Shown piece after piece: positions 35,322-43,455 of a stretch of 64,000 nucleotides of DNA. The stretch is from contig JACJYB010000004.1 of assembly GCA_020636355.1 (NCBI GenBank), positions 124,001-188,000 of the forward strand, given 5' to 3'. Both the position numbers and the translations under genes were made by a program. Under the pieces are notes generated by a model. It was not told the DNA's origin, did not search any database, and worked only from the letters and a program-made list of their open reading frames with translations. The DNA is from Lewinellaceae bacterium. GTDB taxonomy: Bacteria > Bacteroidota > Bacteroidia > Chitinophagales > Saprospiraceae. Position 1 is the stretch's first letter, and each line of letters starts with the position of its first letter.

Positions 35322-35870
35322 TTATGATTGTTTTTCTATTTGCATGAAGTTCAGCTCCACCTCGGTTCCACGGCCGAAGATTTTCACAATGACCTTCAAT
35401 TTTTTCTTTTCTTCATTCACTTCTTTGATGTCCCCTACAAACTCATTGAACGGACCATCGATGATCTTGACTGTTTCTCCGACCAGGAAAGGCTCGATGA
35501 GGGATTCGCCTTCATCCAGGGATTCGTCCACCTTACCCAACATCCGGTTTGCTTCCGCAGGTTGCATGGGTATAGGTGCATTTTTACCCAGAAAATGAAT
35601 GACATTGGGCACATTTGCCAGGGACTGTACAATTTCTCCAACCAGCTTTTCGGGATCGGCTTCAACCAGGAGGTACCCGGGCAGGATGTTGCGCTCCATA
35701 ACCACCTTTTTCCCGTTCCGTATTTTATAAACTTTTTCCGAAGGAACCAGAATCTGAAAAACGATATCCTCCCATCCGGACCGTTTTACTTCCAGTTCCA
35801 GACGCTCCTTGATGGCTTTTTCCTTGCCACTTATAACCCGGAGAGAATACCATTTTTTTTCTTGACCCAT
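35322..35870 (-). CDS. nusG: Transcription elongation and termination factor NusG
   Basis: 182 residues. The NGN domain starts KKWYSLRVISGKEKAIKERLE and includes the LPGYLLVEADPE-type segment (NILPGYLLVEA). A KOW domain is at the C-terminus (GETVKIIDGPFNEFVGDIKEV). NusG binds the beta' clamp and beta lobe of RNA polymerase and links it to Rho or to S10 of the leading ribosome. It is the normal neighbour of secE, 30 bases upstream. Confidence 0.98.
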   Translation of the reverse strand: MGQEKKWYSLRVISGKEKAIKERLELEVKRSGWEDIVFQILVPSEKVYKIRNGKKVVMERNILPGYLLVEADPEKLVGEIVQSLANVPNVIHFLGKNAPIPMQPAEANRMLGKVDESLDEGESLIEPFLVGETVKIIDGPFNEFVGDIKEVNEEKKKLKVIVKIFGRGTEVELNFMQIEKQS

Positions 35871-35900
35871 TACCTTGGATTGTCGTCTGAAGACGTTATT

Positions 35901-36089
35901 TTAGAAGCTGTAGAAAAATTGAGTTACCTGATTGGATACGGCATCCATGGCGAAAACCAACAGGGCAATGATCGCCGATGCAATCAGTACCACGGTAGCA
36001 CTGCTCATCAGGTTTGGCCAGGTAGGCCAGGTCACTTTATTGAGAAGCTCGTTATAGCTCTCCTGCAAGTATAATCGAATTTTATCCAT
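35901..36089 (-). CDS. secE: Preprotein translocase subunit SecE
   Basis: 62 residues with the short bacterial layout: an amphipathic helix (MDKIRLYLQESYNELLNKVTW, whose WPTWPNL end is typical) followed by one membrane helix (SATVVLIASAIIALLVFAMDAV). SecE clamps SecY in the Sec translocon in the cytoplasmic membrane. It lies between tRNA-Trp and nusG, its usual place in Bacteroidota. Confidence 0.97.
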   Translation of the reverse strand: MDKIRLYLQESYNELLNKVTWPTWPNLMSSATVVLIASAIIALLVFAMDAVSNQVTQFFYSF

Positions 36090-36103
36090 GGCTGCTTGCT
36101 TTG

Positions 36104-36176
36104 CACGGGCAGAAGGACTTGAACCCTCAGCCTACGGTTTTGGAGACCGTCGCTCTACCAATTGAGCTATGCCCGT
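36104..36176 (-). tRNA. tRNA-Trp (CCA anticodon)
   Basis: 73 nucleotides. Acceptor ACGGGCA pairs with TGCCCGT; D stem GCTC/GAGC; anticodon stem ACGGT/ACCGT around loop CTCCAAA with anticodon CCA; T loop TTCAAGT; discriminator G. The 3' CCA is not encoded. It lies between tuf and secE and is probably cut from the operon transcript. Confidence 0.97.
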
Positions 36177-36282
36177 TTTTATAGTGTACAAAAGATTAAG
36201 GAAGCAAAACGTCTCACTTAATCTTTCATACGCTATTAATTTTTATTTAACTGCTTTGCGGTTGAACCGCATTGGCAGTGGA

Positions 36283-37478
36283 TTAATCCAAAATTTCAGT
36301 CACCTGACCAGCACCAACGGTACGTCCACCTTCACGGATTGCAAAACGCAAACCTTTTTCCATGGCGATGGTGTTGATCAATTTAACTTCAAGGCTGACG
36401 TTATCGCCCGGCATAACCATTTCTACACCTGCAGGCAATGTTACGTCACCGGTAACGTCTGTTGTACGGAAGTAAAACTGAGGACGGTAACCATTGAAGA
36501 ATGGGGTATGACGACCACCTTCTTCTTTGCTTAGTACGTAAACTTCACACTTAAAGTGTTTGTGAGGTGTTACGGATTTAGGCGCGCAGATAACCTGTCC
36601 ACGACGAATCTGATCTTTATCGATACCACGCAACAAAAGTCCAGCGTTGTCACCAGCTTCACCACGGTCCAGAATCTTGCGGAACATTTCTACCCCGGTT
36701 ACTGTAGAGGTCAGGTTCTTTTCACCTTCCCGCATCATACCGATGATTTCTACCGGATCTCCGGTTTTGATAACGCCACGCTCAATACGACCGGTAGCAA
36801 CAGTACCACGACCAGTGATGGAGAATACGTCTTCAATCGGCATCAGGAAAGCCTGATCAACCAAACGTACTGGCTCAGGAATTTCAGAGTCAACTGCATC
36901 CATCAATTCTTTGATAGCACTCATCGCTCCTTCATCACCTTCCAAAGCTTTCAAAGCAGAGCCTTTGATGATTTTTGCGTCGTCACCACCAAATTCATAG
37001 GTATCCAGCAGTTCACGAACTTCCATTTCAACCAGTTCCAACATTTCTTCGTCGTCTACCAGATCCACTTTGTTCATGAAAACGACAATTTTTGGCACCC
37101 CTACCTGACGGGCAAGCAGGATGTGCTCACGGGTTTGTGGCATCGGACCATCTGTTGCAGCAACAACCAGAATAGCACCGTCCATCTGGGCAGCACCCGT
37201 AACCATGTTTTTAACATAGTCGGCGTGTCCAGGGCAATCCACGTGTGCATAGTGGCGCTTTGCGGTTTCGTATTCTACGTGTGCCGTATTGATGGTGATA
37301 CCTCTTTCTTTTCTTCGGGTGCAGCATCGATTGAATCATAGTCCATCCGTTTTGCCAAACCTGACTGAGACAAAACAAAGGTAATAGCCGAAGTGAGGGT
37401 CGTTTTACCGTGGTCAACGTGCCCGATAGTACCTACGTTAATGTGAGGTTTCGTACGTTCAAAGGTTTCCTTTGCCAT
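36283..37478 (-). CDS. tuf: Elongation factor Tu, with an apparent 1-base frameshift
   Basis: The product should be about 398 residues: G1 motif GHVDHGKTT near residue 20, the switch region KERGITINTAHVEY, G3 DCPGHADYVKNM, G4 NKVDL, and domains II and III up to VGAGQVTEILD. As sequenced, the reading frame breaks: codons 1-67 (37478-37275) run into SPSIRHT and a stop, while the rest is open in another frame from at least 37242. The break is at the tttt run 37309-37312 (plus strand): restoring one base (AAAA to AAAAA on the coding strand) recovers EEKERGITINTAHVEYETAKRHYAHVD exactly in register (quoted as EEKERGITINTAHVEYE and continuing). EF-Tu is essential and often single-copy in this phylum, so a sequence error is more likely than a real pseudogene. 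Confidence 0.93.
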
Positions 37479-37528
37479 CGAATTTTGATTTTAATTTCGA
37501 TAAATAAAAATCTGTTTATAAAAACTTG

Positions 37529-37599
<71 letters not shown>

Positions 37600-37770
37600 C
37601 TCAAACTTCATCGGATTCGGACAGGTACCCAAGGGTATGTCCAGGATAACAGCGCTACCAATGCATTGCCCGGTAATTCCATTCTCCATTAGCTTTGTTT
37701 CAACTGCCGCGATCATCCTTCCGATGAACGCCAAAATCACCCGGAAGATTCTCAACCAGGTGAAAAAAAA

Positions 37771-37843
37771 AGCGGGCGAAGAGACTCGAACCCTCGACCC
37801 TCAGCTTGGAAGGCTGATGCTCTACCAACTGAGCTACGCCCGC
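37771..37843 (-). tRNA. tRNA-Gly (TCC anticodon)
   Basis: 73 nucleotides. Acceptor GCGGGCG/CGCCCGC, D stem GCTC/GAGC, anticodon stem TCAGC/GCTGA with loop CTTCCAA (anticodon TCC), T stem GAGGG/CTCTT around TTCGAGT, discriminator T. CCA is not encoded. It is separated from tRNA-Thr(GGT) by 171 bases in which I see nothing else. Confidence 0.97.
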
Positions 37844-37875
37844 ATAATTTTTTGCTCTTCGTCTGCATAGCGAAG

Positions 37876-37961
37876 TGGTGGGGGTGATAGGATTCGAACC
37901 TATTCAGACAGAGTCACCAGATTTACAGTCTGGCCCGGCTCTCCCACTCCGGCGCGCCCCC
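37876..37961 (-). tRNA. tRNA-Tyr (GTA anticodon), encoded CCA
   Basis: Type II tRNA with a 13-base variable arm. Anticodon stem CCAGA/TCTGG with loop CTGTAAA (anticodon GTA); T arm ATAGG/CCTAT around TTCGAAT; discriminator A and an encoded CCA (37876-37878). Two oddities: the acceptor GGGGGCG against CACCCCC has a C6/A67 mismatch, and position 8 is C, not the nearly universal U. Both would be normal if GCGCGC near 37953-37958 were GTGTGC on the coding strand. Confidence 0.92.
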
Positions 37962-37987
37962 ATGATACATTCACTAAATAAAAGCCG

Positions 37988-38060
37988 AGCCAGTGGAGGG
38001 ACTCGAACCCCCGACCAGCTGATTACAAATCAGCTGCTCTACCAGCTGAGCTACACTGGC
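37988..38060 (-). tRNA. tRNA-Thr (TGT anticodon)
   Basis: 73 nucleotides. Acceptor GCCAGTG/CACTGGC, D stem GCTC/GAGC, anticodon stem GCTGA/TCAGC with loop TTTGTAA (anticodon TGT), T stem GGGGG/CCCTC around TTCGAGT, discriminator T. It is the first gene of the minus-strand tRNA-tuf-rpo transcript. Confidence 0.97.
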
Positions 38061-38109
38061 CTAATTAGCGTGTAACTTTTGCAATTTTTGCCCCTTTTTC
38101 AAATTAAAA

Positions 38110-38130
38110 AGAATCCCCGCTAAGGATTCT
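38110..38130 (-). terminator. Terminator-like hairpin in the leader before tRNA-Thr(TGT)
   Basis: On the minus strand AGAATCC, loop TTAGCGG, GGATTCT is followed by TTTTAATTTG. The 7-bp stem plus short T run sits between the probable promoter (38168-38175) and the first tRNA (38060), so it may attenuate the operon or, less likely, stop leftover transcription from hpf. Confidence 0.5.
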
Positions 38131-38167
38131 AACACTATGAAACCGACTGGCTTTTTAAAAGTGCGGA

Positions 38168-38175
38168 CAAATTTA
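38168..38175 (-). promoter_or_regulatory. Probable promoter of the tRNA-tuf-rpl-rpo operon
   Basis: The minus-strand sequence TAAATTTG matches the Bacteroidota -7 consensus TAnnTTTG, and exactly 19 bases upstream is TTTC, one base from the TTTG expected at -33. It lies about 108 bases before the first tRNA and downstream of the hpf terminator, which is where the operon promoter should be. Confidence 0.6.
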
Positions 38176-38291
38176 CGAACTATTCTAACAATAAGAAATA
38201 TTTTTCTCGCTTTTTGCCCACATTTTGACACCCTTTTGGCATCATTCCAGCCTGTTTTCCGGCTTCAACGCTAAAAAGAGGGGCAAAGAAA

Positions 38292-38322
38292 CAAAAAATC
38301 CCGGTCTATTACAGGCCGGGAT
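38292..38322 (-). terminator. Intrinsic terminator of the xerC-hpf unit
   Basis: The minus strand reads ATCCCGGCCTGTAATAGACC-GGGAT as a 10-bp stem (one G/T pair) with a 5-base loop, followed by TTTTTTG. It begins 26 bases past the hpf stop codon and separates hpf from the tRNA operon. Confidence 0.88.
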
Positions 38323-38347
38323 CCAAAACTTATCTCACTTTATGCGA

Positions 38348-38650
38348 TCAATGGGAAGCCCGTATTCGCTCTTTGTAGCGGATGAGCTGTCTGCGCATGG
38401 ATTCCGTCGCGCCGTCGACAGCAGCTTCAAATGACTTCTGATTGGCTTTACTTACCAATAACTCTCCAGGCACACGCAGGATCAGTTCAGCTATCTTATC
38501 CTGGACCTGCCCATTCTGTTCCAGCCTGAGTACCACCCGGCCATCAATGATGCGGTCAAAAAATACTTCCAGCTTGTCCAATTTTGATTGAATAAAATCG
38601 GTCAATTTGACGTCGGCATCAAAATGCACGGATTCAATTTGAATCTTCAT
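38348..38650 (-). CDS. hpf: Ribosome hibernation-promoting factor, short form (HPF/RaiA family)
   Basis: 100 residues, the short form without the long-HPF C-terminal domain. The beta-alpha-beta fold is visible: MKIQIESVHFDADVKLTDFI, the helix SKLDKLEVFFDRI, strands VVLRLEQN and IAELILRVPGE, and the basic SFEAAVDGATESMRRQLIRYKER helix. It binds the 30S decoding centre in stationary phase and blocks translation. It lies downstream of xerC and directly ahead of the tRNA-tuf operon, an arrangement frequent in Bacteroidota. Confidence 0.95.
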   Translation of the reverse strand: MKIQIESVHFDADVKLTDFIQSKLDKLEVFFDRIIDGRVVLRLEQNGQVQDKIAELILRVPGELLVSKANQKSFEAAVDGATESMRRQLIRYKERIRASH

Positions 38651-38805
38651 AACCCTACAATTAATTTAAGTAAGTAAATAAAATAATTCTCGTACCTGCC
38701 GTCCAGTAGCTATCCACGACAACGATCGTGCCTGATCATCGACCCGATCGAGAGTCGGGAGGGCTCCGGTCCGGACAACAGCGTTCATGGTTTCGATTTA
38801 AAAGA

Positions 38806-39681
38806 TTAACTTTTTGGATGGGCAGCCTCGTAAACTTTTCTCAACTGCTCGATGGAATTGTGCGTATAAACCTGAGTAGCACTTAGATTGGCATGGCCTA
38901 ATAACTCCTTGATCGCATTAAGCTCTGCGCCTTCGTTAGCCAAATGGGTCGCAAAACTATGCCGCAATACGTGAGGACTCTTCTTCTCCAGAGTACTGAC
39001 CATAGACAAATATTTATTGACGATGTTATAGATCAATTTTGGATAAATCGGCTTTCCCGATTCGGTAACCCAGCATTGACCATTGTTAGCGATTTCATCC
39101 CGCAGTTTTCTATACCGCAAGATCAATTCCCGGAGGTCGGGGCCGATTGGTATGATTCGTTCTTTTGAGCCTTTACCCATCACTTTGACAGTGAGCTTTT
39201 CCAGATCAATGTCCTGGTCCTGCAAAGCCACCAATTCACTTCTCCGCATCCCCGTCGTATAGAACAACTCAATGATCAAACGGTCACGAACACCTGCAAA
39301 ATCTTCAGAAAATTTCATAACATCCAGCAAGGACTCCATTTGCGATTCCTGCACATAAACCGGCAAACGTTTTCCAACTTTCGGAGCAACCACTTTTCTT
39401 AGCGGATTCTTTGCCAGGAATCCACGGCGCATAAGGTATTTGACAAATGTCTGGAGTGCAGAAATTTTTCGATTTATGGACCGGTTGGCCCGGCCGGATT
39501 CAGCCAGACTGACCATCCAGGACCGAACCATGCCCGGAGTAACATCAGCCCATTCATTGGTCTCAAATTGTTTTTGAAGAAAGTCCTGAAACTGCTGAAT
39601 ATCATTACGATATGATTCAACGGTATGCGGCGAATAACGCTTTTCGAATTCCAGGTATTTCAAAAAGGAAGTCAAATGCAT
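38806..39681 (-). CDS. xerC: Tyrosine recombinase XerC/XerD type
   Basis: 291 residues. An N-terminal SAM-like core-binding domain (LKYLEFEKRYSPHTVESYRND) is followed by the catalytic domain, with Arg146 in TGMRRSEL, a beta-hairpin lysine in GKGSKER, His237 and Arg240 in SPHVLRHSFATHL, His263 in LLGHANL and nucleophile Tyr272 in QVYTH. It resolves chromosome dimers at dif with a partner recombinase and FtsK. Its fixed place beside hpf and the tuf operon argues for the chromosomal Xer protein and not an integron or transposon integrase. The choice between XerC and XerD names is not certain. Confidence 0.93.
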   Translation of the reverse strand: MHLTSFLKYLEFEKRYSPHTVESYRNDIQQFQDFLQKQFETNEWADVTPGMVRSWMVSLAESGRANRSINRKISALQTFVKYLMRRGFLAKNPLRKVVAPKVGKRLPVYVQESQMESLLDVMKFSEDFAGVRDRLIIELFYTTGMRRSELVALQDQDIDLEKLTVKVMGKGSKERIIPIGPDLRELILRYRKLRDEIANNGQCWVTESGKPIYPKLIYNIVNKYLSMVSTLEKKSPHVLRHSFATHLANEGAELNAIKELLGHANLSATQVYTHNSIEQLRKVYEAAHPKS

Positions 39682-39947
39682 GCATGCTACAATTAGTCCT
39701 TGAAATGTGCCATCGGCAGGCTGATCGGATCCTTGCTATTCACTGGTCGCCTTAAAGCCATCAATCGTGAGTCTTGATTCAATTGATTTAATATACGGAT
39801 TGCCGTCTACTTTATCAAGATGCACCGTTTATTTTCTCAAACATATGAAAAATATTTTTAATGTATTTTAAAAGGATTTAACCGATTGACCAGCCCGGCG
39901 CAAATCAAATTCGGTTTCCTTACATTTACCCTTAAAGCACGCAACGT

Positions 39948-41432
39948 ATGGAATATGGTTTCCTCTCCCTGCTACCGCCGGTTGTCGCCATCGCACTGGC
40001 CATTTGGACCCGGCAAGTTTTTGTATCCCTGCTCTTTGGAATATGGCTTGGCTACTTGATCCTGGCCGGGTTCAATCCGCTCCAGGGCAGCCTCGACACC
40101 ATTGAGGCTCTGGTTGATGTATTTCAGGATAAAGGATCAACCCGGACCATCTTGTTTTCCGCACTGGTAGGCGCATTAATCGTTTTTGTCCAACGATCGG
40201 GAGGCGTGGAAGGATTCATTCGCTTTCTATCCCATCGTATTGAAAGACTTTCCGCAGAAAAAGAAGGGAGAAACCGCATTTTGGTACAGGTCATGGCCTG
40301 GGTAACCGGTTTAATCATCTTCGTAGAATCCTCCATCTCCGTGCTCACCGTGGGTACCATTTACCGGCCAATGTTTGATAAACTGAAAATTTCCCGCGAA
40401 AAACTCGCCTTTATTGCGGACTCCAGTTCGGCCCCCTCCTGCATCATATTCCCATTTAACGCCTGGGGTGCATTCATCATGAGTCTGCTGGTCGCCGAAG
40501 GAATCAATCAACCCTTCTTAACCCTTTTTGAGTCGGTAGCATTCAACTTTTATCCGATCCTCGCATTGGCCATTGTCTTGATCGTCATACTACGGGGAAA
40601 GGATTTAGGCCCTATGCGCCAGGCCGAAACCCGCGTAAAGAACACCGGCGAATTATTAAATGCCGGTGCTCAGCCAATGGTCAGTGAAGAACTAACCGCC
40701 GTGGACGTAAAGCCCGGGATTACTCCAAAAATGCGCAATATGCTGATCCCGATAGCCGTCATGGTGCTGATGATGCCATTTATGCTGGCATTTACCGGCT
40801 GGCAAGATGCCCTGGCTGAATTTCCCGAAGCTACAGGTTTAATGCGTATCGGCCGGGCTATCGGACAGGGTTCGGGCTCCACTTCGGTGCTGGTTTCGGT
40901 TCTAACGTCCATCATGATCTCCATTATCCTTTATTCCAGTCAGCGCATGTTTTCGCTTAAAGAAACGGTGGATATGATCCTGAAAGGAATTTCCGAAATG
41001 ATGCCACTGGCCCTGTTGATGCTTTTTGCTTTTGCAATTGGAAATGTATGCAAGAACCTGGAAACCGGTCTTTACATTGCTGAAGTGACCCGGGGATGGC
41101 TGAGTCCTGCCCTGCTGCCCTTCCTGGTGTTTATCATTTCCTGCTTTATTGCCTTCTCAACCGGGACCTCTTTTGGCACCTTTGGCATCATGATGCATAT
41201 TGCCATCCCGATTGCAATTGCCATGGATGCACCGTTGCTGATGACGGTAGCCGCGGTGATGGGTGGAGGCGTATTCGGTGACCACTGCTCTCCGATTTCC
41301 GATACGACCATTCTTTCAAGCATGGCTGCCGCAACCGATCACATTGACCATGTGCGGACACAGGCGCCTTACGCGTTGATCGCCGGGGGGATCACAGCCA
41401 TCCTGTATCTTGTAATTGGGCTGGTAGCCTGA
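39948..41432 (+). CDS. NhaC-family Na+/H+ antiporter
   Basis: 494 residues with about 11-12 membrane helices. It starts MEYGFLSLLPPVVAIALAIWT, a hallmark of NhaC-like transporters, and has the family motifs ESSISVLTVGTIYRPMFD, DSSSAPSCIIFPFNAWGAF, FSTGTSFGTFGIM and GGVFGDHCSPISDTTILSS. The acidic and serine residues in these loops form the ion path. Members exchange Na+ for H+, and some couple other cations or organic ions (such as malate or lactate in NhaC-like exchangers). It is in the cytoplasmic membrane, transcribed alone and divergent from xerC across a 266-base gap in which I find no other gene. Confidence 0.93.
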   Translation: MEYGFLSLLPPVVAIALAIWTRQVFVSLLFGIWLGYLILAGFNPLQGSLDTIEALVDVFQDKGSTRTILFSALVGALIVFVQRSGGVEGFIRFLSHRIERLSAEKEGRNRILVQVMAWVTGLIIFVESSISVLTVGTIYRPMFDKLKISREKLAFIADSSSAPSCIIFPFNAWGAFIMSLLVAEGINQPFLTLFESVAFNFYPILALAIVLIVILRGKDLGPMRQAETRVKNTGELLNAGAQPMVSEELTAVDVKPGITPKMRNMLIPIAVMVLMMPFMLAFTGWQDALAEFPEATGLMRIGRAIGQGSGSTSVLVSVLTSIMISIILYSSQRMFSLKETVDMILKGISEMMPLALLMLFAFAIGNVCKNLETGLYIAEVTRGWLSPALLPFLVFIISCFIAFSTGTSFGTFGIMMHIAIPIAIAMDAPLLMTVAAVMGGGVFGDHCSPISDTTILSSMAAATDHIDHVRTQAPYALIAGGITAILYLVIGLVA

Positions 41433-41590
41433 GGCGGGGTCTTGCGAAGTCAGGGTTTCGAAGTATCGGGGCTCCATTAGTTCCCAGCTCAAAATTTGAT
41501 GCTCAAATCCTCATTCTGAAATGATGCTTGGTGGCCGGATTGCCTGCATCTCTAGAGAAAACACGGAAAACACCTAACAGCCTGAACACG

Positions 41591-42751
41591 TCAATACACA
41601 TCCTTCACCCAGGGGATGTCTCCTTCCCCGGGATGATCCAGCATTCTCCGGGCCTGGCGCCACGTTTCCAAACGCTGAGCAGCAAAATCGGCATCTCCTT
41701 CGTGTAAAGACTGGATTTGAACCCTGCCTTCCGCTGAATTAATAAATTTACCATTGCCAAGATAGATGGCCACATGGGTAATACGCTCTCCCCGTTTTCC
41801 GTCCGGTGGATAGCCAAAGAACAAGAGATCTCCGGGCTGGCAATTTTCCAGGTCTGCGCCGGTCTTTATCTTCGTACCCACCAAAGCCTGCTGGGATGCA
41901 TCCCGTGGAAGTACCAGGCCATTCAAATAAAAAACCATTTTGGTAAATCCACTGCAATCCACGCCCTTACCGGAAGTGCCTCCCCACAGGTATGGCCGCC
42001 CCATAAACAGATGGGCTGTACGAATGATATTTGGAACACTTGGGTCCCTGGTGGCCAGCCAGGTTTGGTAATCCAGGTAGCTTCCTTCGGGAATGTACCC
42101 GGACCTTCCATCCGGAAAGCCAACTTCCAGAAATCCATCACGGGATAGTCCCGCCTGAAATACGCATCCGGCAACCACGTCCGATACTGGCAAGGCGGAA
42201 GGTTCCGGCTGCTGATAGACCAGGCCCATTTCCGCCGTGTAAATGACCTTGGCGGACTGATCCCACCGGTCCAGGTCCGGTTGCTGCATTGAGGCAAAAG
42301 CCCCATCTTCCAGATATCCAAGGTAACGGTCAGGGGTACGCACGAGATTCCAGTTATCTTCTTTCTTCAAGACCTCCAGTGGAGTCCCCAGTAAGGCCTG
42401 GGTGGCTAATTCCTGAGAATGACCTGGTTTACTGCGGATATTCGCTACCGATACCGAGACAACACCCCGATGATACGGTAATACGGTCGAATCAGGTAGC
42501 AAGCGGACCTGGTCTACAACGGATCCCTGAGAACGGAGATACCGGACCAACGAATCCTTAGCCTCAGGCAAGGTAGTCTCCCCGGTCAAAACATAGGTAT
42601 CACCCTGCTTTTCCATTTGAATATCAAACCAATCCGTCCGGTGATCGGGTGCAAAAGCAAGGCGAAATTGTTCGATGGCATTGTTGGGTTTTAGCTTTGC
42701 TTCGCCCCGGCATCCTGCCAGGAGCAATATGATCCAGAGATATCGATTCAT
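41591..42751 (-). CDS. Lipoprotein with SH3-like domains and NlpC/P60 peptidase domain
   Basis: 386 residues from the second of two adjacent ATGs (MNRYLWIILLLAGC), a lipoprotein signal with Cys14. Residues ~95-150 and ~165-225 look like two bacterial SH3 modules (VSVANIRSKPGHSQE, LLGTPLEVLKKEDNW; GFLEVGFPDGRSGYI). The C-terminal ~130 residues are NlpC/P60: VDCSGFTKMVF with Cys266, RDASQQ, GDLLFFGYP, and ITHVAIYLGNGKFINS with His326 (numbering from this start). It probably cleaves gamma-D-glutamyl or related bonds in peptidoglycan stem peptides in the periplasm. It is convergent with the antiporter gene and divergent from the DinB gene. Confidence 0.93.
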   Translation of the reverse strand: MNRYLWIILLLAGCRGEAKLKPNNAIEQFRLAFAPDHRTDWFDIQMEKQGDTYVLTGETTLPEAKDSLVRYLRSQGSVVDQVRLLPDSTVLPYHRGVVSVSVANIRSKPGHSQELATQALLGTPLEVLKKEDNWNLVRTPDRYLGYLEDGAFASMQQPDLDRWDQSAKVIYTAEMGLVYQQPEPSALPVSDVVAGCVFQAGLSRDGFLEVGFPDGRSGYIPEGSYLDYQTWLATRDPSVPNIIRTAHLFMGRPYLWGGTSGKGVDCSGFTKMVFYLNGLVLPRDASQQALVGTKIKTGADLENCQPGDLLFFGYPPDGKRGERITHVAIYLGNGKFINSAEGRVQIQSLHEGDADFAAQRLETWRQARRMLDHPGEGDIPWVKDVY

Positions 42752-42924
42752 CATGGCGTGTTTAATACGAAATTCAGCGAAAGTTACACAATCTCCTCCA
42801 TCACTGGTCTGGCCATCTCCTTATTCCATCCATGCGTTCGGTTCCTGCATCGAGAATGTAACTTGCACGACACTCCTTGCGCCAGATTTTTCAATATCTT
42901 TACATCCGAAAAATTCGCCATCCA

Positions 42925-43455
42925 ATGAAAATCGTTCAGGCGGCTCAGGCTGTATTGCAAGATGCACTCATTTATCTTCGCCAAATTGACCGACACACCT
43001 ACGCGCTACCGATCCCATTACTTTCCAATTCAACCATCGGCCAGCATACGCGTCATTTCATTGAGTTTTATCAATGCCTCTTAAGCCAGTCCCAGCCTGG
43101 AACCATTAATTATGATCTCCGCCGGCGGGAAAAAAGCATTGAAGAGGATCCGGCTGTTGCGGCCCAGCAAATTGTAGAGATCATGCTTGAGCTCCAGGAG
43201 CAAGACTGGGTAAAATCCTGTTCCATTGAAGCAGATTACAGCCTGGGACAACCAAAAGGAATTTTGATCCCCACTTCCCTTGAACGAGAGTTGATGTATA
43301 ACATTGAGCATACCATCCATCATCTTGCCCTAATTAAAGTTGGTTTGAAGCTGGTCTATCCGGACCTCGATCTACCCAATCATTTTGGTGTAGCTCCTTC
43401 AACCATCAAATTCCAGCAAGCTCAACTGCAGGATGAGCGCGTCGTCGTCCAATAA
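42925..43455 (+). CDS. DinB-like four-helix protein
   Basis: I use the ATG at 42925 (MKIVQAAQAVLQDALIYL), giving 176 residues; the preceding 16 codons lack coding character. The helix pattern and metal-type histidines fit the DinB/YfiT superfamily: IGQHTRHFIEFYQCLL (His after the first helix) and NIEHTIHHLALIKVGL (two more). Proteins of this fold bind a divalent metal and include thiol-dependent transferases, but most are uncharacterised. It is the first gene of a three-gene overlapping operon: the ATP-grasp frame starts 23 bases before its stop. The function is likely linked to the ATP-grasp enzyme. Confidence 0.82.
   Translation: MKIVQAAQAVLQDALIYLRQIDRHTYALPIPLLSNSTIGQHTRHFIEFYQCLLSQSQPGTINYDLRRREKSIEEDPAVAAQQIVEIMLELQEQDWVKSCSIEADYSLGQPKGILIPTSLERELMYNIEHTIHHLALIKVGLKLVYPDLDLPNHFGVAPSTIKFQQAQLQDERVVVQ

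Noticed and set aside
36283..37242. C-terminal part of tuf as a separate short EF-Tu-like gene
   Set aside because: The missing G1 region is just upstream in another frame and one added base joins them; it is one gene with a frameshift.
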